From Sphingobacterium spiritivorum (GTDB taxonomy: Bacteria > Bacteroidota > Bacteroidia > Sphingobacteriales > Sphingobacteriaceae): 64,000 nt of DNA. Position numbers and translations under genes: made by a program. The notes below the pieces were generated by a model. It searched no databases and was not told the origin of the DNA. It saw only the letters and a program-made list of their open reading frames with translations. Position 1 is the first letter of the stretch; every line of letters begins with the position of its first letter. Of the stretch, positions 43,532-51,344 are shown one piece after another. Location of the stretch: NCBI RefSeq assembly GCF_016725325.1, contig NZ_CP068083.1, positions 4,092,001-4,156,000 on the forward strand, read 5' to 3'.

Positions 43532-44566
43532 CTATTTCAGAGAGGATTGTATTTGCAGTACTGCAACATTTCCCTTACTTCCTGTAAGGTAGATTTTATT
43601 CCCGGATTTTGATTTTCCGATTACATTAAAACTTGAATCAGCAATTTTAGTCCAGGTATTTCCTCCATCATGAGATACGTCTGTTCCTGAAGTTCCTGTT
43701 GCAAATAGTGTCTGCTTATTCACATATACAACCGAAGATCTGAACCCGGAAACAGGTTTTGCTGGTGCTTTCCAGTTTTTTCCACCGTCAGAGGTCAGCA
43801 ATATGTTATTTTGGTTTTCTTTATCCTGAGCGTAATCACCACCTGCAACGACACCTGTCATATGATCAATAAAAGCTATAGAAAAAACACCAGTCGTATT
43901 TTTACCCTGTATAATGGGACAAGCATACTGTTCCCAATGTTGACCATAATCTCCGGAAAAATAAATATGGGATACTGATCCGCCTGTTGCGATCCATACT
44001 TTACCATTCGGCTGGGTACAGATCGTGCTTCCGCTGGCAGCAAAGCTGGCTTCTCCGGGTTTTATCAAATACTTGAGATGAGCAGATATATCATTCCAGC
44101 TCTTTCCTTGATCGGAGGAATACAATAATTGAAGTTTGCCATCAATAGGATCTCCAAATGCGATTCCTCTTTTCGTATCCCAAAAATCCATTCCATCCAA
44201 AAAGATGTCCGGATGAGTATTCTCATATGTACGTAACCAGTTTTTTCCACCATCACGGGTACGCAATATCACTGCAGGAGAACCGGCATTAACAATAACC
44301 GCCTCTTTCGCATTAAAAGCCTGGATATCTCTGAAATCGTATGATTCGAATCCTGCCGGATTGACCCAATCCCAGGATTTTCCGCCATCTAAAGATCTTC
44401 CGACAGTTCCATTACTGCCACTAATCCAGAGAATCTGGTCCGATACTACAGCTAATCCTCTAAAACTGCTTTTTACATCCTGAACTAAAGGAATAATACT
44501 GTATTGCTTGTTCTGAGCAAATAAGAGAGTAGGAAATACGAATAATAAGAAGAGGAGCTTTTTCAT
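43532..44566 (-). CDS. Secreted YCF48/sialidase-like beta-propeller protein
   Basis: A signal peptide (MKKLLFLLFVFPTLLFAQ) precedes about six repeats of the BNR/YCF48 type, recognisable by SxDGGxxWxW/L: RSLDGGKSWDWV, RTRDGGKNWLRT, YSSDQGKSWND, FSGDYGQHWEQ, LTSDGGKNWKA and SHDGGNTWTKI. This gives a propeller of about 345 residues. YCF48 helps photosystem II assembly in cyanobacteria; here there is no photosystem, so the role is unknown, perhaps binding proteins or glycans. The ATG at 44566 starts the signal better than the upstream ATG at 44572. It is 11 bases after yceH. Confidence 0.85.
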   Translation of the reverse strand: MKKLLFLLFVFPTLLFAQNKQYSIIPLVQDVKSSFRGLAVVSDQILWISGSNGTVGRSLDGGKSWDWVNPAGFESYDFRDIQAFNAKEAVIVNAGSPAVILRTRDGGKNWLRTYENTHPDIFLDGMDFWDTKRGIAFGDPIDGKLQLLYSSDQGKSWNDISAHLKYLIKPGEASFAASGSTICTQPNGKVWIATGGSVSHIYFSGDYGQHWEQYACPIIQGKNTTGVFSIAFIDHMTGVVAGGDYAQDKENQNNILLTSDGGKNWKAPAKPVSGFRSSVVYVNKQTLFATGTSGTDVSHDGGNTWTKIADSSFNVIGKSKSGNKIYLTGSKGNVAVLQIQSSLK

Positions 44567-44577
44567 ACACATCCGAA

Positions 44578-45228
44578 TTAACGCAGTTCCTGCATCAAAC
44601 TGTCAAATTCTGCCCGAAGTTGCTGCAGTTGTTCTTCTAATACAAGAACCCTGTTTTCAAGTTCCTTTACCTGACTCTGCTGCCCTCCATTGCTTACAGG
44701 CTCATCATAATCTTCCTCATTTACTTCACCTAACAGATGCACATAGCGAACTTCTTTCTGTCCGGGGCGTTTAGGTAATTGCTTCACATATTCTATTTCG
44801 CCTTCACTGAGCTTATTCAGATGTTCCTGCACATCCTCCAGTCCCTCAAATTCATGCAACCGGCCCGAATTACTATTGATCTCTCCGGCAGTGAGTGGTC
44901 CTCTCAAAATTAATAAGCACAGTACAGCCAGATCGGAAGGAATCAAAGGGAACTGAATCGCGAGATTGTGCTTATATTTAGTTACTCTGCTGCCACCGCC
45001 AACAACTGTGGAAACTAATCCTCTCTTTTTCAAAGCATCTAATGCTGCAATAATAGTCGGTTCATCATAACTAACCACTGGTTTGCGGGAGGTTTTTTGA
45101 TTACATGCAGTCTGTAATCCATTGAGTGTCATAGGATAATATTCAGGTGTGGTTTTGGATTTTTCCAGTAAAGAACCCAAGACCCTTAGTTCTTCTGCAG
45201 ATAATTGAGGTAAAGATTTATTTTCCAT
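44578..45228 (-). CDS. YceH/DUF480 family protein
   Basis: A 216-residue cytoplasmic protein with two winged-helix domains of DUF480. Family patterns are LSAEELRVLGSLLEKSKTTPEYYPMTLNGL at the N-terminus (given here in pieces of one stretch, residues 9-38) and GPLTAGEINSNSGRLHEF near 115. A C-terminal coiled coil (ELENRVLVLEEQLQQL) ends the protein. The function is not established in any species I know. It is co-directional with the YCF48-like gene. Confidence 0.9.
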   Translation of the reverse strand: MENKSLPQLSAEELRVLGSLLEKSKTTPEYYPMTLNGLQTACNQKTSRKPVVSYDEPTIIAALDALKKRGLVSTVVGGGSRVTKYKHNLAIQFPLIPSDLAVLCLLILRGPLTAGEINSNSGRLHEFEGLEDVQEHLNKLSEGEIEYVKQLPKRPGQKEVRYVHLLGEVNEEDYDEPVSNGGQQSQVKELENRVLVLEEQLQQLRAEFDSLMQELR

Positions 45229-45366
45229 GAAGTTAAGTTAAAATCTGACGCAGGTCAGTCTGTAAATATGTTAAATTTTATTAGTAAATCCAATATTTCA
45301 ATAGGATTTCGAGGCAGGCGTGCCGCAACATTTTTGTATCTTCGTCATCAAATAGAAAACTTTGTT

Positions 45367-46272
45367 TTGCTTAAAATAGCTTTTCATAACGCTTATATTC
45401 ATCCGCTGAGGGAAGGCCACCGGTTTCCTATGCTGAAGTATGAATTGATTCCCATGCAGTTGATACATGAAGGGCTTGTATCTGGGGATAGTTTTTTTGA
45501 ACCTGAATTGGTTTCAAAAGAAATTGCCTGTCTCGCACATGACAAATCTTATGTACAGGATCTTTTCGAGCTTACACTGGATACACGTATGATCAGGAGA
45601 ATCGGGTTTCCATTGACAGATAGTCTTATTCAGCGCGAACGGCTTATTGTTGATGGTACTATCCGTACTGCGCTTTTGGCCATGCAGTATGGGGTTGCCT
45701 TTAATGTAGCCGGGGGTACACATCACGCTGGTTATGCATATGGTGAAGGATTTTGTTTGTTGAATGATCAGGCTGTAGCAGCAGCATATTTACTCGCCGA
45801 AAAGAAATCACGTAAAATATTGATCATTGATCTTGATGTACATCAGGGAAACGGAACAGCCAATATATTTAGAGGTAATAAAGATGTATTTACATTTTCC
45901 ATGCATGGAGCAAAGAATTTTCCATTTATAAAAGAACAATCTCATCTCGATATTAGTTTGGAAGACGGGATTACAGATGAAGATTATTTGTCGCAGCTAG
46001 GAACAGTATTACCGGATCTGTTTCAGAAAGTTGAACCTGATTTTGTATTTTATCAGGCAGGAGTTGATGTTTTGGCTACAGATAAGCTAGGTAAACTGAA
46101 GCTTTCACCGGAAGGATGTAAAGAACGGGACTATATCGTCCTTTCTTTATGCAAGCAATTTAATGTACCCGTTCAGATCAGTATGGGAGGCGGATATTCC
46201 GAACATATCCGGGATATAGTAAATGCCCACATACAGACATACAGAACAGCAATAGAGCTGTATAATTTTTAA
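45367..46272 (+). CDS. Histone deacetylase-family zinc hydrolase
   Basis: Arginase/deacetylase fold. The active-site His pair is in GGTHHAGYA, the zinc ligands in DLDVHQGNG (Asp, His) and AGVDVLATD (Asp), and the Gly-rich loop in SMGGGYS. Bacterial members remove acetyl groups from polyamines, acetoin-related substrates or proteins; the substrate here is unknown. The frame is open from an ATG at 45268, but a -7-like box TATCTTCG lies at 45337-45344 and homology begins at KIAFHNAYIHPL, so I chose the TTG at 45367. It precedes a nucleoid-associated protein gene by 17 bases. Confidence 0.85.
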   Translation: MLKIAFHNAYIHPLREGHRFPMLKYELIPMQLIHEGLVSGDSFFEPELVSKEIACLAHDKSYVQDLFELTLDTRMIRRIGFPLTDSLIQRERLIVDGTIRTALLAMQYGVAFNVAGGTHHAGYAYGEGFCLLNDQAVAAAYLLAEKKSRKILIIDLDVHQGNGTANIFRGNKDVFTFSMHGAKNFPFIKEQSHLDISLEDGITDEDYLSQLGTVLPDLFQKVEPDFVFYQAGVDVLATDKLGKLKLSPEGCKERDYIVLSLCKQFNVPVQISMGGGYSEHIRDIVNAHIQTYRTAIELYNF

Positions 46273-46289
46273 AAATAGAATCGCAATAT

Positions 46290-47348
46290 ATGTTTTTTCA
46301 CCAAGATGCCACTTTCGAAAAATTATCTATTCACCGCGTAGGAAATAAAGCGCAGGATGAATTTTATATTCTTTCTGATGAGCCCGTTAATCTGGGCGAA
46401 GATGAAGTGATGCCGCAGTTGCTGATGCAGTATTTTCTGTCTCCGTTCGCTAAGCTGAATGAGGTTCATCGTTTTTTTCATCCTAATGAAGAACTGGAAC
46501 TCAATGAGGTATATCATTTTACAAAGCAGTTTTTTGAGGATAAACTACCTTTTCACGAACTTTCTCAGCAAGTCAGCAAGCATTTGTATGAGGTGTCAGG
46601 TCATCCCAAGATTAAAGCGGGTGAAGTGTATGTTGTTCACTTGAAAAATGTACAGATGGAAGGAGAAGACCATCAGGCAATAGGTATCTTTAAATCCGAA
46701 AATAAGGAAACATACCTTAAAGTATACCCCGAACAGGGAGCATTTAAGCTGGATTATGAAGCAGAGGCCATCAATATCAACAAGTTGGACAAAGGTGTGT
46801 TGATAATCGATGTGGAGGAAGACGAAGGTTACAAGGTATTGGTTGTGGATCAGACAAACAAACAGCAGGAAGCAGTGTATTGGAAAGATGAATTTCTGAA
46901 ACTTCGAATCCGTAACGATAACTTTAATCAAACAGGAAACTACCTGAAAGTGTATAAAAATTTTGTAAATGAAAAACTGGAAGATGTATTTGAAATGGAG
47001 AAGGCAGATAAAATAGATCTGCTGAACCGTTCGATGAATTATTTTAAGGAAAAGGAAGAGTTTGTACAGGAAGAATTTGAAGAACAGGTATTAGGAAATC
47101 CTCAGGCGATTTCTCTGTTTAAAGAATATCGTGGAGAATTTGAAGACGAATTTGAGACTCCTTTTCAGAGTAATTTTGATATTGCGGACAAGGCCGTTAA
47201 GAAAATGGAAGCTTCTTACAAAAGTGTATTGAAACTCGATAAGAATTTTCATATTTATGTTCATGGAAAGAGAGAATATTTGGAAAAAGGTTTTGATGAA
47301 GAGAAAGGAATGAACTACTATAAAGTTTATTTCGAAAACGAAAGCTAA
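46290..47348 (+). CDS. Nucleoid-associated protein (NdpA/YejK family)
   Basis: A 352-residue soluble protein of the 37-kDa nucleoid-associated family, recognised from the N-terminal pattern (IHRVGNKAQDEFYILSDEPV) and the central GVYxKVY-like strand (NKETYLKVYPEQGAFKLDYE). E. coli YejK binds the nucleoid. The C-terminal third is rich in Glu and Lys helices. It follows the deacetylase by 17 bases and precedes the DUF3810 gene by 2, forming a three-gene operon. Confidence 0.8.
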   Translation: MFFHQDATFEKLSIHRVGNKAQDEFYILSDEPVNLGEDEVMPQLLMQYFLSPFAKLNEVHRFFHPNEELELNEVYHFTKQFFEDKLPFHELSQQVSKHLYEVSGHPKIKAGEVYVVHLKNVQMEGEDHQAIGIFKSENKETYLKVYPEQGAFKLDYEAEAININKLDKGVLIIDVEEDEGYKVLVVDQTNKQQEAVYWKDEFLKLRIRNDNFNQTGNYLKVYKNFVNEKLEDVFEMEKADKIDLLNRSMNYFKEKEEFVQEEFEEQVLGNPQAISLFKEYRGEFEDEFETPFQSNFDIADKAVKKMEASYKSVLKLDKNFHIYVHGKREYLEKGFDEEKGMNYYKVYFENES

Positions 47349-47350
47349 TA

Positions 47351-48430
47351 ATGAAAAGCCAGCTGAAAAGATCCGGAATTGTATCGCTGATATTGATTGT
47401 TCTGATTGTAGTGTTTACGCTATGGCAGAGCAATACACGTGCTGTAGAAATGATCTTTTCAAGAGGATTGTATCCGGTATTTTCCTTTATTCCGGGCACT
47501 TTTTTCGGATATATACCTTTTAGCATCGGAGATATTTTTTATTGTACAGCGATCGGTTTCCTAGCGTTTATGTCTGTACAGACAGTCTGTTTATTATTCA
47601 AAAGGAAATTTTATCCTGCTTTGCTCCGTTTTTCAAAGCTCATCAATCTGGGATTGGTTTTATATGTCTTTTTTTATCTAAGCTGGGGAATGAACTATTA
47701 CAGACAGTCTGTCTCCCGCAATGCAGATATACGTGTCGACAGTCTGAAACTGGCGGATTACCTGGAAGTACTGGATCGCTTTATCGATACAACCAACACG
47801 CTTCGGGAAAACGTCAATCCGAAAGTATGGAAAGGAAAAGGGCAGCAAATAGAGGAAGATATGGTTGCAACAGTACAGAATGATACCACATTCCGGTCCT
47901 TCTTATCCGTGTCCAATGTACGCGCGAAATCTCCGCTAAACAGCCAACTGGTTTCGTACGTAGGTGTATCGGGATACTTTAATCCTTTTACGCATGAAGC
48001 GCATGTTAATACAGCTATGCCAGAAGTTGCCAAACCATTTACTTATGTACACGAACTGGCTCATCAGCAGGGGATAGGTTTTGAAGATGAAGCTAATTTT
48101 ATTGCTTTTGTGCGCTTGCAGCATCATCCAAATGAATTTTACAGATACTCAGCCTATTTACAATGCGTGACATATATGCTCCGTGAGCTTCGTGGTATAG
48201 ACAGGGGGGTATTTGAATCATACCGTAACAGATTATCAGAGAAGATCGAAAGTGACCTCGAGGAAGAGCGTGTTTTCTGGAAAACATACATGAGCTGGAT
48301 CAACGATCTCACGGCCTTGTTTTACAATCAGTATCTGCAACACAACAATCAGGCTGAAGGGATAGCGAGATACAACCGGATGACGCGTCTTGTACTCGCC
48401 TATGAACTCCAAAAGAAAGGATGCAGATAG
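47351..48430 (+). CDS. DUF3810 membrane protein with a zinc-metallopeptidase-like HExxH motif
   Basis: A 359-residue protein with three N-terminal membrane helices (about 7-30, 40-75 and 88-108) and a large extracytoplasmic domain. The domain contains YVHELAHQQGIGFEDEANF (about residues 232-250): HELAH is a gluzincin-type HExxH, and the glutamate 10-12 residues later could be the third ligand. This suggests a zinc protease, but no activity is known to me for DUF3810. It is the third gene of the deacetylase operon. Confidence 0.85.
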   Translation: MKSQLKRSGIVSLILIVLIVVFTLWQSNTRAVEMIFSRGLYPVFSFIPGTFFGYIPFSIGDIFYCTAIGFLAFMSVQTVCLLFKRKFYPALLRFSKLINLGLVLYVFFYLSWGMNYYRQSVSRNADIRVDSLKLADYLEVLDRFIDTTNTLRENVNPKVWKGKGQQIEEDMVATVQNDTTFRSFLSVSNVRAKSPLNSQLVSYVGVSGYFNPFTHEAHVNTAMPEVAKPFTYVHELAHQQGIGFEDEANFIAFVRLQHHPNEFYRYSAYLQCVTYMLRELRGIDRGVFESYRNRLSEKIESDLEEERVFWKTYMSWINDLTALFYNQYLQHNNQAEGIARYNRMTRLVLAYELQKKGCR

Positions 48431-48748
48431 CAAATAACCAGTGCTTTGAACTGTTTAATCATAAAAACGCTTCAAGCGGGGAGCCTGAAGCGTTTCGTTA
48501 CTAACCAATTATTAACCTAAACTTATGAAAAGTACAGATATAACGCCAGGCGCTGGAAGGATAGTATAATTCATGCGTTATTTTAAGGTTTTTTAACAGT
48601 TTCCTGGCGTACTTATAGTATCAAAACTGCATGCTAAAGAAGAAGTAACTAATAAATCAGACTAAGAGAGCATGATAAATCAAAAATATTTTTACATTTA
48701 TTTTCAATATGTATAAAGTAAAAGGGTGTGTCGATCGTCATTTGATCT
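48431..48748. other. Gene-free stretch with a repeat element and an inverted repeat
   Basis: These 318 bases hold no convincing gene. They contain copy 2 of the hairpin/23-nt element (48465-48521), a 14-codon frame beginning at the ATG at 48525, and a wide inverted repeat ACGCCAGG (48543-48550) / CCTGGCGT (48603-48610). The last 90 bases are AT-rich and should hold the promoter of the sigma-factor gene, but I see no clear TAnnTTTG box. Confidence 0.6.
48465..48521 (+). repeat. Hairpin plus conserved 23-nt tract, copy 2 (candidate RNA leader element)
   Basis: A 10-bp stem (AAACGCTTCA, 48465-48474, with TGAAGCGTTT, 48486-48495) encloses a loop with GCGGGGAG. It is followed by a tract (48499-48521) containing ACTAACCAATTATTAACC, identical over 23 nt to copy 1 on the other strand at 18792-18814. 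Both copies continue into TTATGAAA. The stem sequences differ while pairing is kept, which is the pattern expected for a conserved RNA structure. Confidence 0.6.
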
Positions 48749-49324
48749 ATGGACTACACTCATACCTTACAAATGTCTGATAAACAATCTTCTTCACTTC
48801 CGGAGGTCGTTCGTAACTATGGCGCCCAATTGCTTCGTTTTATAAAGGGAAAAGTGAAGAAAGTGGAAGATGCCGAAGATATTCTGCAGGAAGTCTGGTA
48901 TCAGACCAGTCGCTTGTCTAATATCGATCAGCTGGAAAATGTGAGTGCATGGTTATATTCTATTACGCGTAATAAGATTACAGATCTGTACCGCAAGAAA
49001 AAAACAGATGCCATAGAAGATCATACCTATATGGATGATGAAGGAGAGCTGAAAATCAAAGAGATATTATTAGCTGACGACTCTAATAATGCAGAGCTGA
49101 AGATGTTTAAGGAAGTGTTTTGGGAGGAGCTGATGAAAGCGTTGGATGAACTGCCCGAGAAACAAAGAGATGTATTTGTGCTTAATGAAATAGAGGATAT
49201 GACATTACAACAAATTGCCGATCAGCAGGGAGAAAATATTAAAACGATTATTAGCCGCAAAGGGTATGCGGTAAAACATCTTCGTCTGCGCTTAAATATG
49301 CTTTACGAAGAACTTAAATATTAA
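48749..49324 (+). CDS. ECF-type RNA polymerase sigma factor
   Basis: Sigma-70 region 2 (QLLRFIKGKVKKVEDAEDIL and ILQEVWYQTSRL, about residues 27-58) and region 4 (LPEKQRDVFVLNEIEDMTLQQIADQQG) are clear; region 3 is absent, as in ECF sigmas. At 191 residues it has normal length. A second ATG at 48773 (MSDKQSSSLPE) is an alternative start. No classical FecR-type anti-sigma gene follows. Instead a small two-helix membrane protein starts 6 bases downstream and could play that part. Confidence 0.9.
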   Translation: MDYTHTLQMSDKQSSSLPEVVRNYGAQLLRFIKGKVKKVEDAEDILQEVWYQTSRLSNIDQLENVSAWLYSITRNKITDLYRKKKTDAIEDHTYMDDEGELKIKEILLADDSNNAELKMFKEVFWEELMKALDELPEKQRDVFVLNEIEDMTLQQIADQQGENIKTIISRKGYAVKHLRLRLNMLYEELKY

Positions 49325-49330
49325 GAAGAT

Positions 49331-49666
49331 ATGAATAACAGATTTAGAAACGAAAAAAAAGGAAAAATTCTTTTTATGATTCCTTTTATTATCGGGATGG
49401 TTTTTCTGCTGGTCTGGGTGGTTCAGTTACTTTGGAATACCCTTTTACCTGAAATAATAGGGGTAAAAGCAATCAGTTACTGGCAGGCCTTCGGAATATT
49501 GGTCTTATCCAAAATTCTTTTTGGAGGATTCAGGTTTAAAGGAAAAGGGAAGGCCTGTGACCGTTCGCATCTGCGATCAAAACTGGAACAACTTTCACCC
49601 GAGGATAAGGAAAAATTTAAGGAAGAATGGAAGCAACGCTTTTCCAGAAGATGGCATGATTGCTAA
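49331..49666 (+). CDS. Small membrane protein co-transcribed with the ECF sigma factor
   Basis: A 111-residue protein with two hydrophobic segments (about residues 13-36 and 46-63) and a basic, helical cytoplasmic tail (LRSKLEQLSPEDKEKFKEEWKQRF). The tail resembles the LSPEEREKxxxxW pattern of small stress-associated proteins. Similar genes directly after an ECF sigma factor occur in other Bacteroidota, so an anti-sigma or sensing role is possible but unproven. The terminator at 49694 ends the two-gene unit. Confidence 0.75.
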   Translation: MNNRFRNEKKGKILFMIPFIIGMVFLLVWVVQLLWNTLLPEIIGVKAISYWQAFGILVLSKILFGGFRFKGKGKACDRSHLRSKLEQLSPEDKEKFKEEWKQRFSRRWHDC

Positions 49667-49693
49667 TCTTATGAATTCTATACGATAACTATG

Positions 49694-49725
49694 AATCCCA
49701 AACACCAGCTGTTTGGGATTTTTTA
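49694..49725 (+). terminator. Rho-independent terminator after the sigma-factor unit
   Basis: An 11-bp perfect stem (AATCCCAAACA with TGTTTGGGATT), a 5-nt loop and a T-run follow the small membrane protein gene by 27 bases. Confidence 0.9.
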
Positions 49726-49824
49726 TGCCTTTACGAAAAAAATCTAAAAAAGATTAAAGTATAATAACATGTTACCCGTCTTCTATCAAAAGGCCTTTGA
49801 ATTAAATAATTAAAATAAAAAATC

Positions 49825-50115
49825 ATGAAAAATAAAATTCGGTTTATATTACCAAGATTGATTGGTTTGACACTTTTAGCCGGTTTACTTGCGCTGGTTG
49901 TGGGATTAATCTTTAAATTATTGCTGGTAGGTACATTGCTGGCAGGTGCAGGAATGTTTATTGCCTCACGCTTTAAAAAACGTCAGGCAGCTATGATCCG
50001 CAATGAAAGAAGAAAAGGTATCGCTCCGGCTTACTACGAAATGAGTGCTTCTGCAATCCGTCCGCAGTATACGGCCACTGACCGCCCAAACTACGCTATT
50101 ATCCCCATTCGTTAA
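49825..50115 (+). CDS. Small membrane protein of unknown function
   Basis: A 96-residue protein with one long or two close hydrophobic segments (about residues 8-50, LIGLTLLAGLLALVVGL and LLLVGTLLAGAGMFIA) followed by a basic stretch (SRFKKRQAAMIRNERRK) and a Tyr/Pro-rich tail. No family is recognised. It is 18 bases before the hsp20 gene, so it may be a membrane-stress protein made with the chaperone. Confidence 0.7.
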   Translation: MKNKIRFILPRLIGLTLLAGLLALVVGLIFKLLLVGTLLAGAGMFIASRFKKRQAAMIRNERRKGIAPAYYEMSASAIRPQYTATDRPNYAIIPIR

Positions 50116-50133
50116 TTTTAAATAAATATTACA

Positions 50134-50598
50134 ATGTTCTATAAAACTAATAATACATCAGATCATTCCGCAAAGTACGGACATTTCAAGAATAAATTTG
50201 AGCAAAAATTCGGCAAATTAAGAGACGAGTTTATGAATGGTGAACATCCTTTTGCCAGTGCATGTTCGGATAGAAAAAATAATATTCCTGCTAATATCTC
50301 AGAAAACGAAGAATTCTTTACCCTTCAACTCTATGCAGCAGGTTACCAAAAAGATCGGTTCAAAGTAGCGGTAAAGGATAGTGTGCTTACGGTAAGCTAC
50401 GATCCTTCTGAAGAAGAGACGCGTGTCACTTACATGTATCAAGAATTTTCGGCAGGTGCTTTCGAACGTTCTTTTCAGTTAAATAATCAGGTTGCTACCT
50501 CCAGAATATCTGCAAGTTATGAAGATGGTATTCTGACTGTTATCCTTCCCAAGGATCTGGAAAATATCACACCTCCTCAGGAGATACGAGTAGGTTAA
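50134..50598 (+). CDS. Hsp20/alpha-crystallin small heat-shock protein
   Basis: ATP-independent chaperone that holds unfolding proteins. The alpha-crystallin domain spans about residues 50-150: PANISENEEFFTLQLYAAGY, KVAVKDSVLTVSYD, FERSFQLNNQVATSRISASYEDGILTV (split pieces of one domain, the last with the conserved A-x-x-x-n-G-x-L-type motif) and LPKDL. At 154 residues it is normal length. It follows the ECF sigma unit, suggesting a stress-response cluster. Confidence 0.9.
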   Translation: MFYKTNNTSDHSAKYGHFKNKFEQKFGKLRDEFMNGEHPFASACSDRKNNIPANISENEEFFTLQLYAAGYQKDRFKVAVKDSVLTVSYDPSEEETRVTYMYQEFSAGAFERSFQLNNQVATSRISASYEDGILTVILPKDLENITPPQEIRVG

Positions 50599-50600
50599 TA

Positions 50601-50638
50601 AACAATAAAGAGGCGGAATTTTCCGCCTCTTTATTGTT
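50601..50638. terminator. Bidirectional terminator between hsp20 and the next minus-strand gene
   Basis: An 18-bp perfect inverted repeat (50601-50618 with 50621-50638; arms AACAATAAAGAGGCGGAA and complement) with A- and T-rich ends. It overlaps the last codons of the convergent gene at 50631. Confidence 0.92.
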
Positions 50639-51275
50639 CTATACTGATAATTTCTATTTTTCCGGTAGTACCCGGACTTCCTGAATAAATCTGTCCCTGA
50701 GGAAGACCTCTTAATCCGCTTGGAGCCATTTTTATTCGACTGTATATATTTCTCAGATCTGAATTTGGATTAACCGAACGACCTCCCGGTTCTACATCTA
50801 CAAAAAGATAAGCTTTTGCTTTTTTATCCGTCTGTTGTGGCTTTATACTACCTTTATCCAGACTGATCTTTACATTTCCGCCATTTCCGTTAGGAAAAGT
50901 TTTGGTTCCGTTAAAGGCATCATCACCTTTTGCGATGATGTATAAAGAGCCTAATTTTTGGATATTGGCCTGTATATCAAAGTTGGTTCCGTTATTTTTT
51001 CCATCAGTACCCGATATAGAAGCCTGATTACCGATTTCAGCATATTTCACAACCAAAGTCACATCTTTCTTGCCATAAAACATGAGGGAAGCACGATCTC
51101 CCATAATTAATGTGTCGATATGGATAACCATACTGGAATCACGGTTGTTAAAAGTCTTCTTGGCCTTTTTACCGATCTCAAGTTTCGAGATGTGTTCCGT
51201 TGACGGTTGCGATTGCGCCTGAACCGTAATCATTACGGCTAAAGAAGCAAATAGTGCAATAATATATTTTTTCAT
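50631..51275 (-). CDS. Secreted protein of unknown function
   Basis: A 214-residue protein with a signal peptide (MKKYIIALFASLAVMITVQAQ). The mature part has beta-strand repeats (MVIHIDTLIMGDRASLMFYG, VTLVVKYAEIGNQASISG) suggestive of a beta-helix or solenoid, then a Gly/Pro/Ser-rich tail (APSGLRGLPQGQIYSGSPGT). No family is recognised. It is a single gene, closed by the terminator shared with hsp20. Confidence 0.68.
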   Translation of the reverse strand: MKKYIIALFASLAVMITVQAQSQPSTEHISKLEIGKKAKKTFNNRDSSMVIHIDTLIMGDRASLMFYGKKDVTLVVKYAEIGNQASISGTDGKNNGTNFDIQANIQKLGSLYIIAKGDDAFNGTKTFPNGNGGNVKISLDKGSIKPQQTDKKAKAYLFVDVEPGGRSVNPNSDLRNIYSRIKMAPSGLRGLPQGQIYSGSPGTTGKIEIISIEQ

Positions 51276-51344
51276 ATTGATCAGTGATTAAAAAACTTAA
51301 AAACTATAAGTAAGACAATCTATATATGAAAAAGTTTAAAAGTA

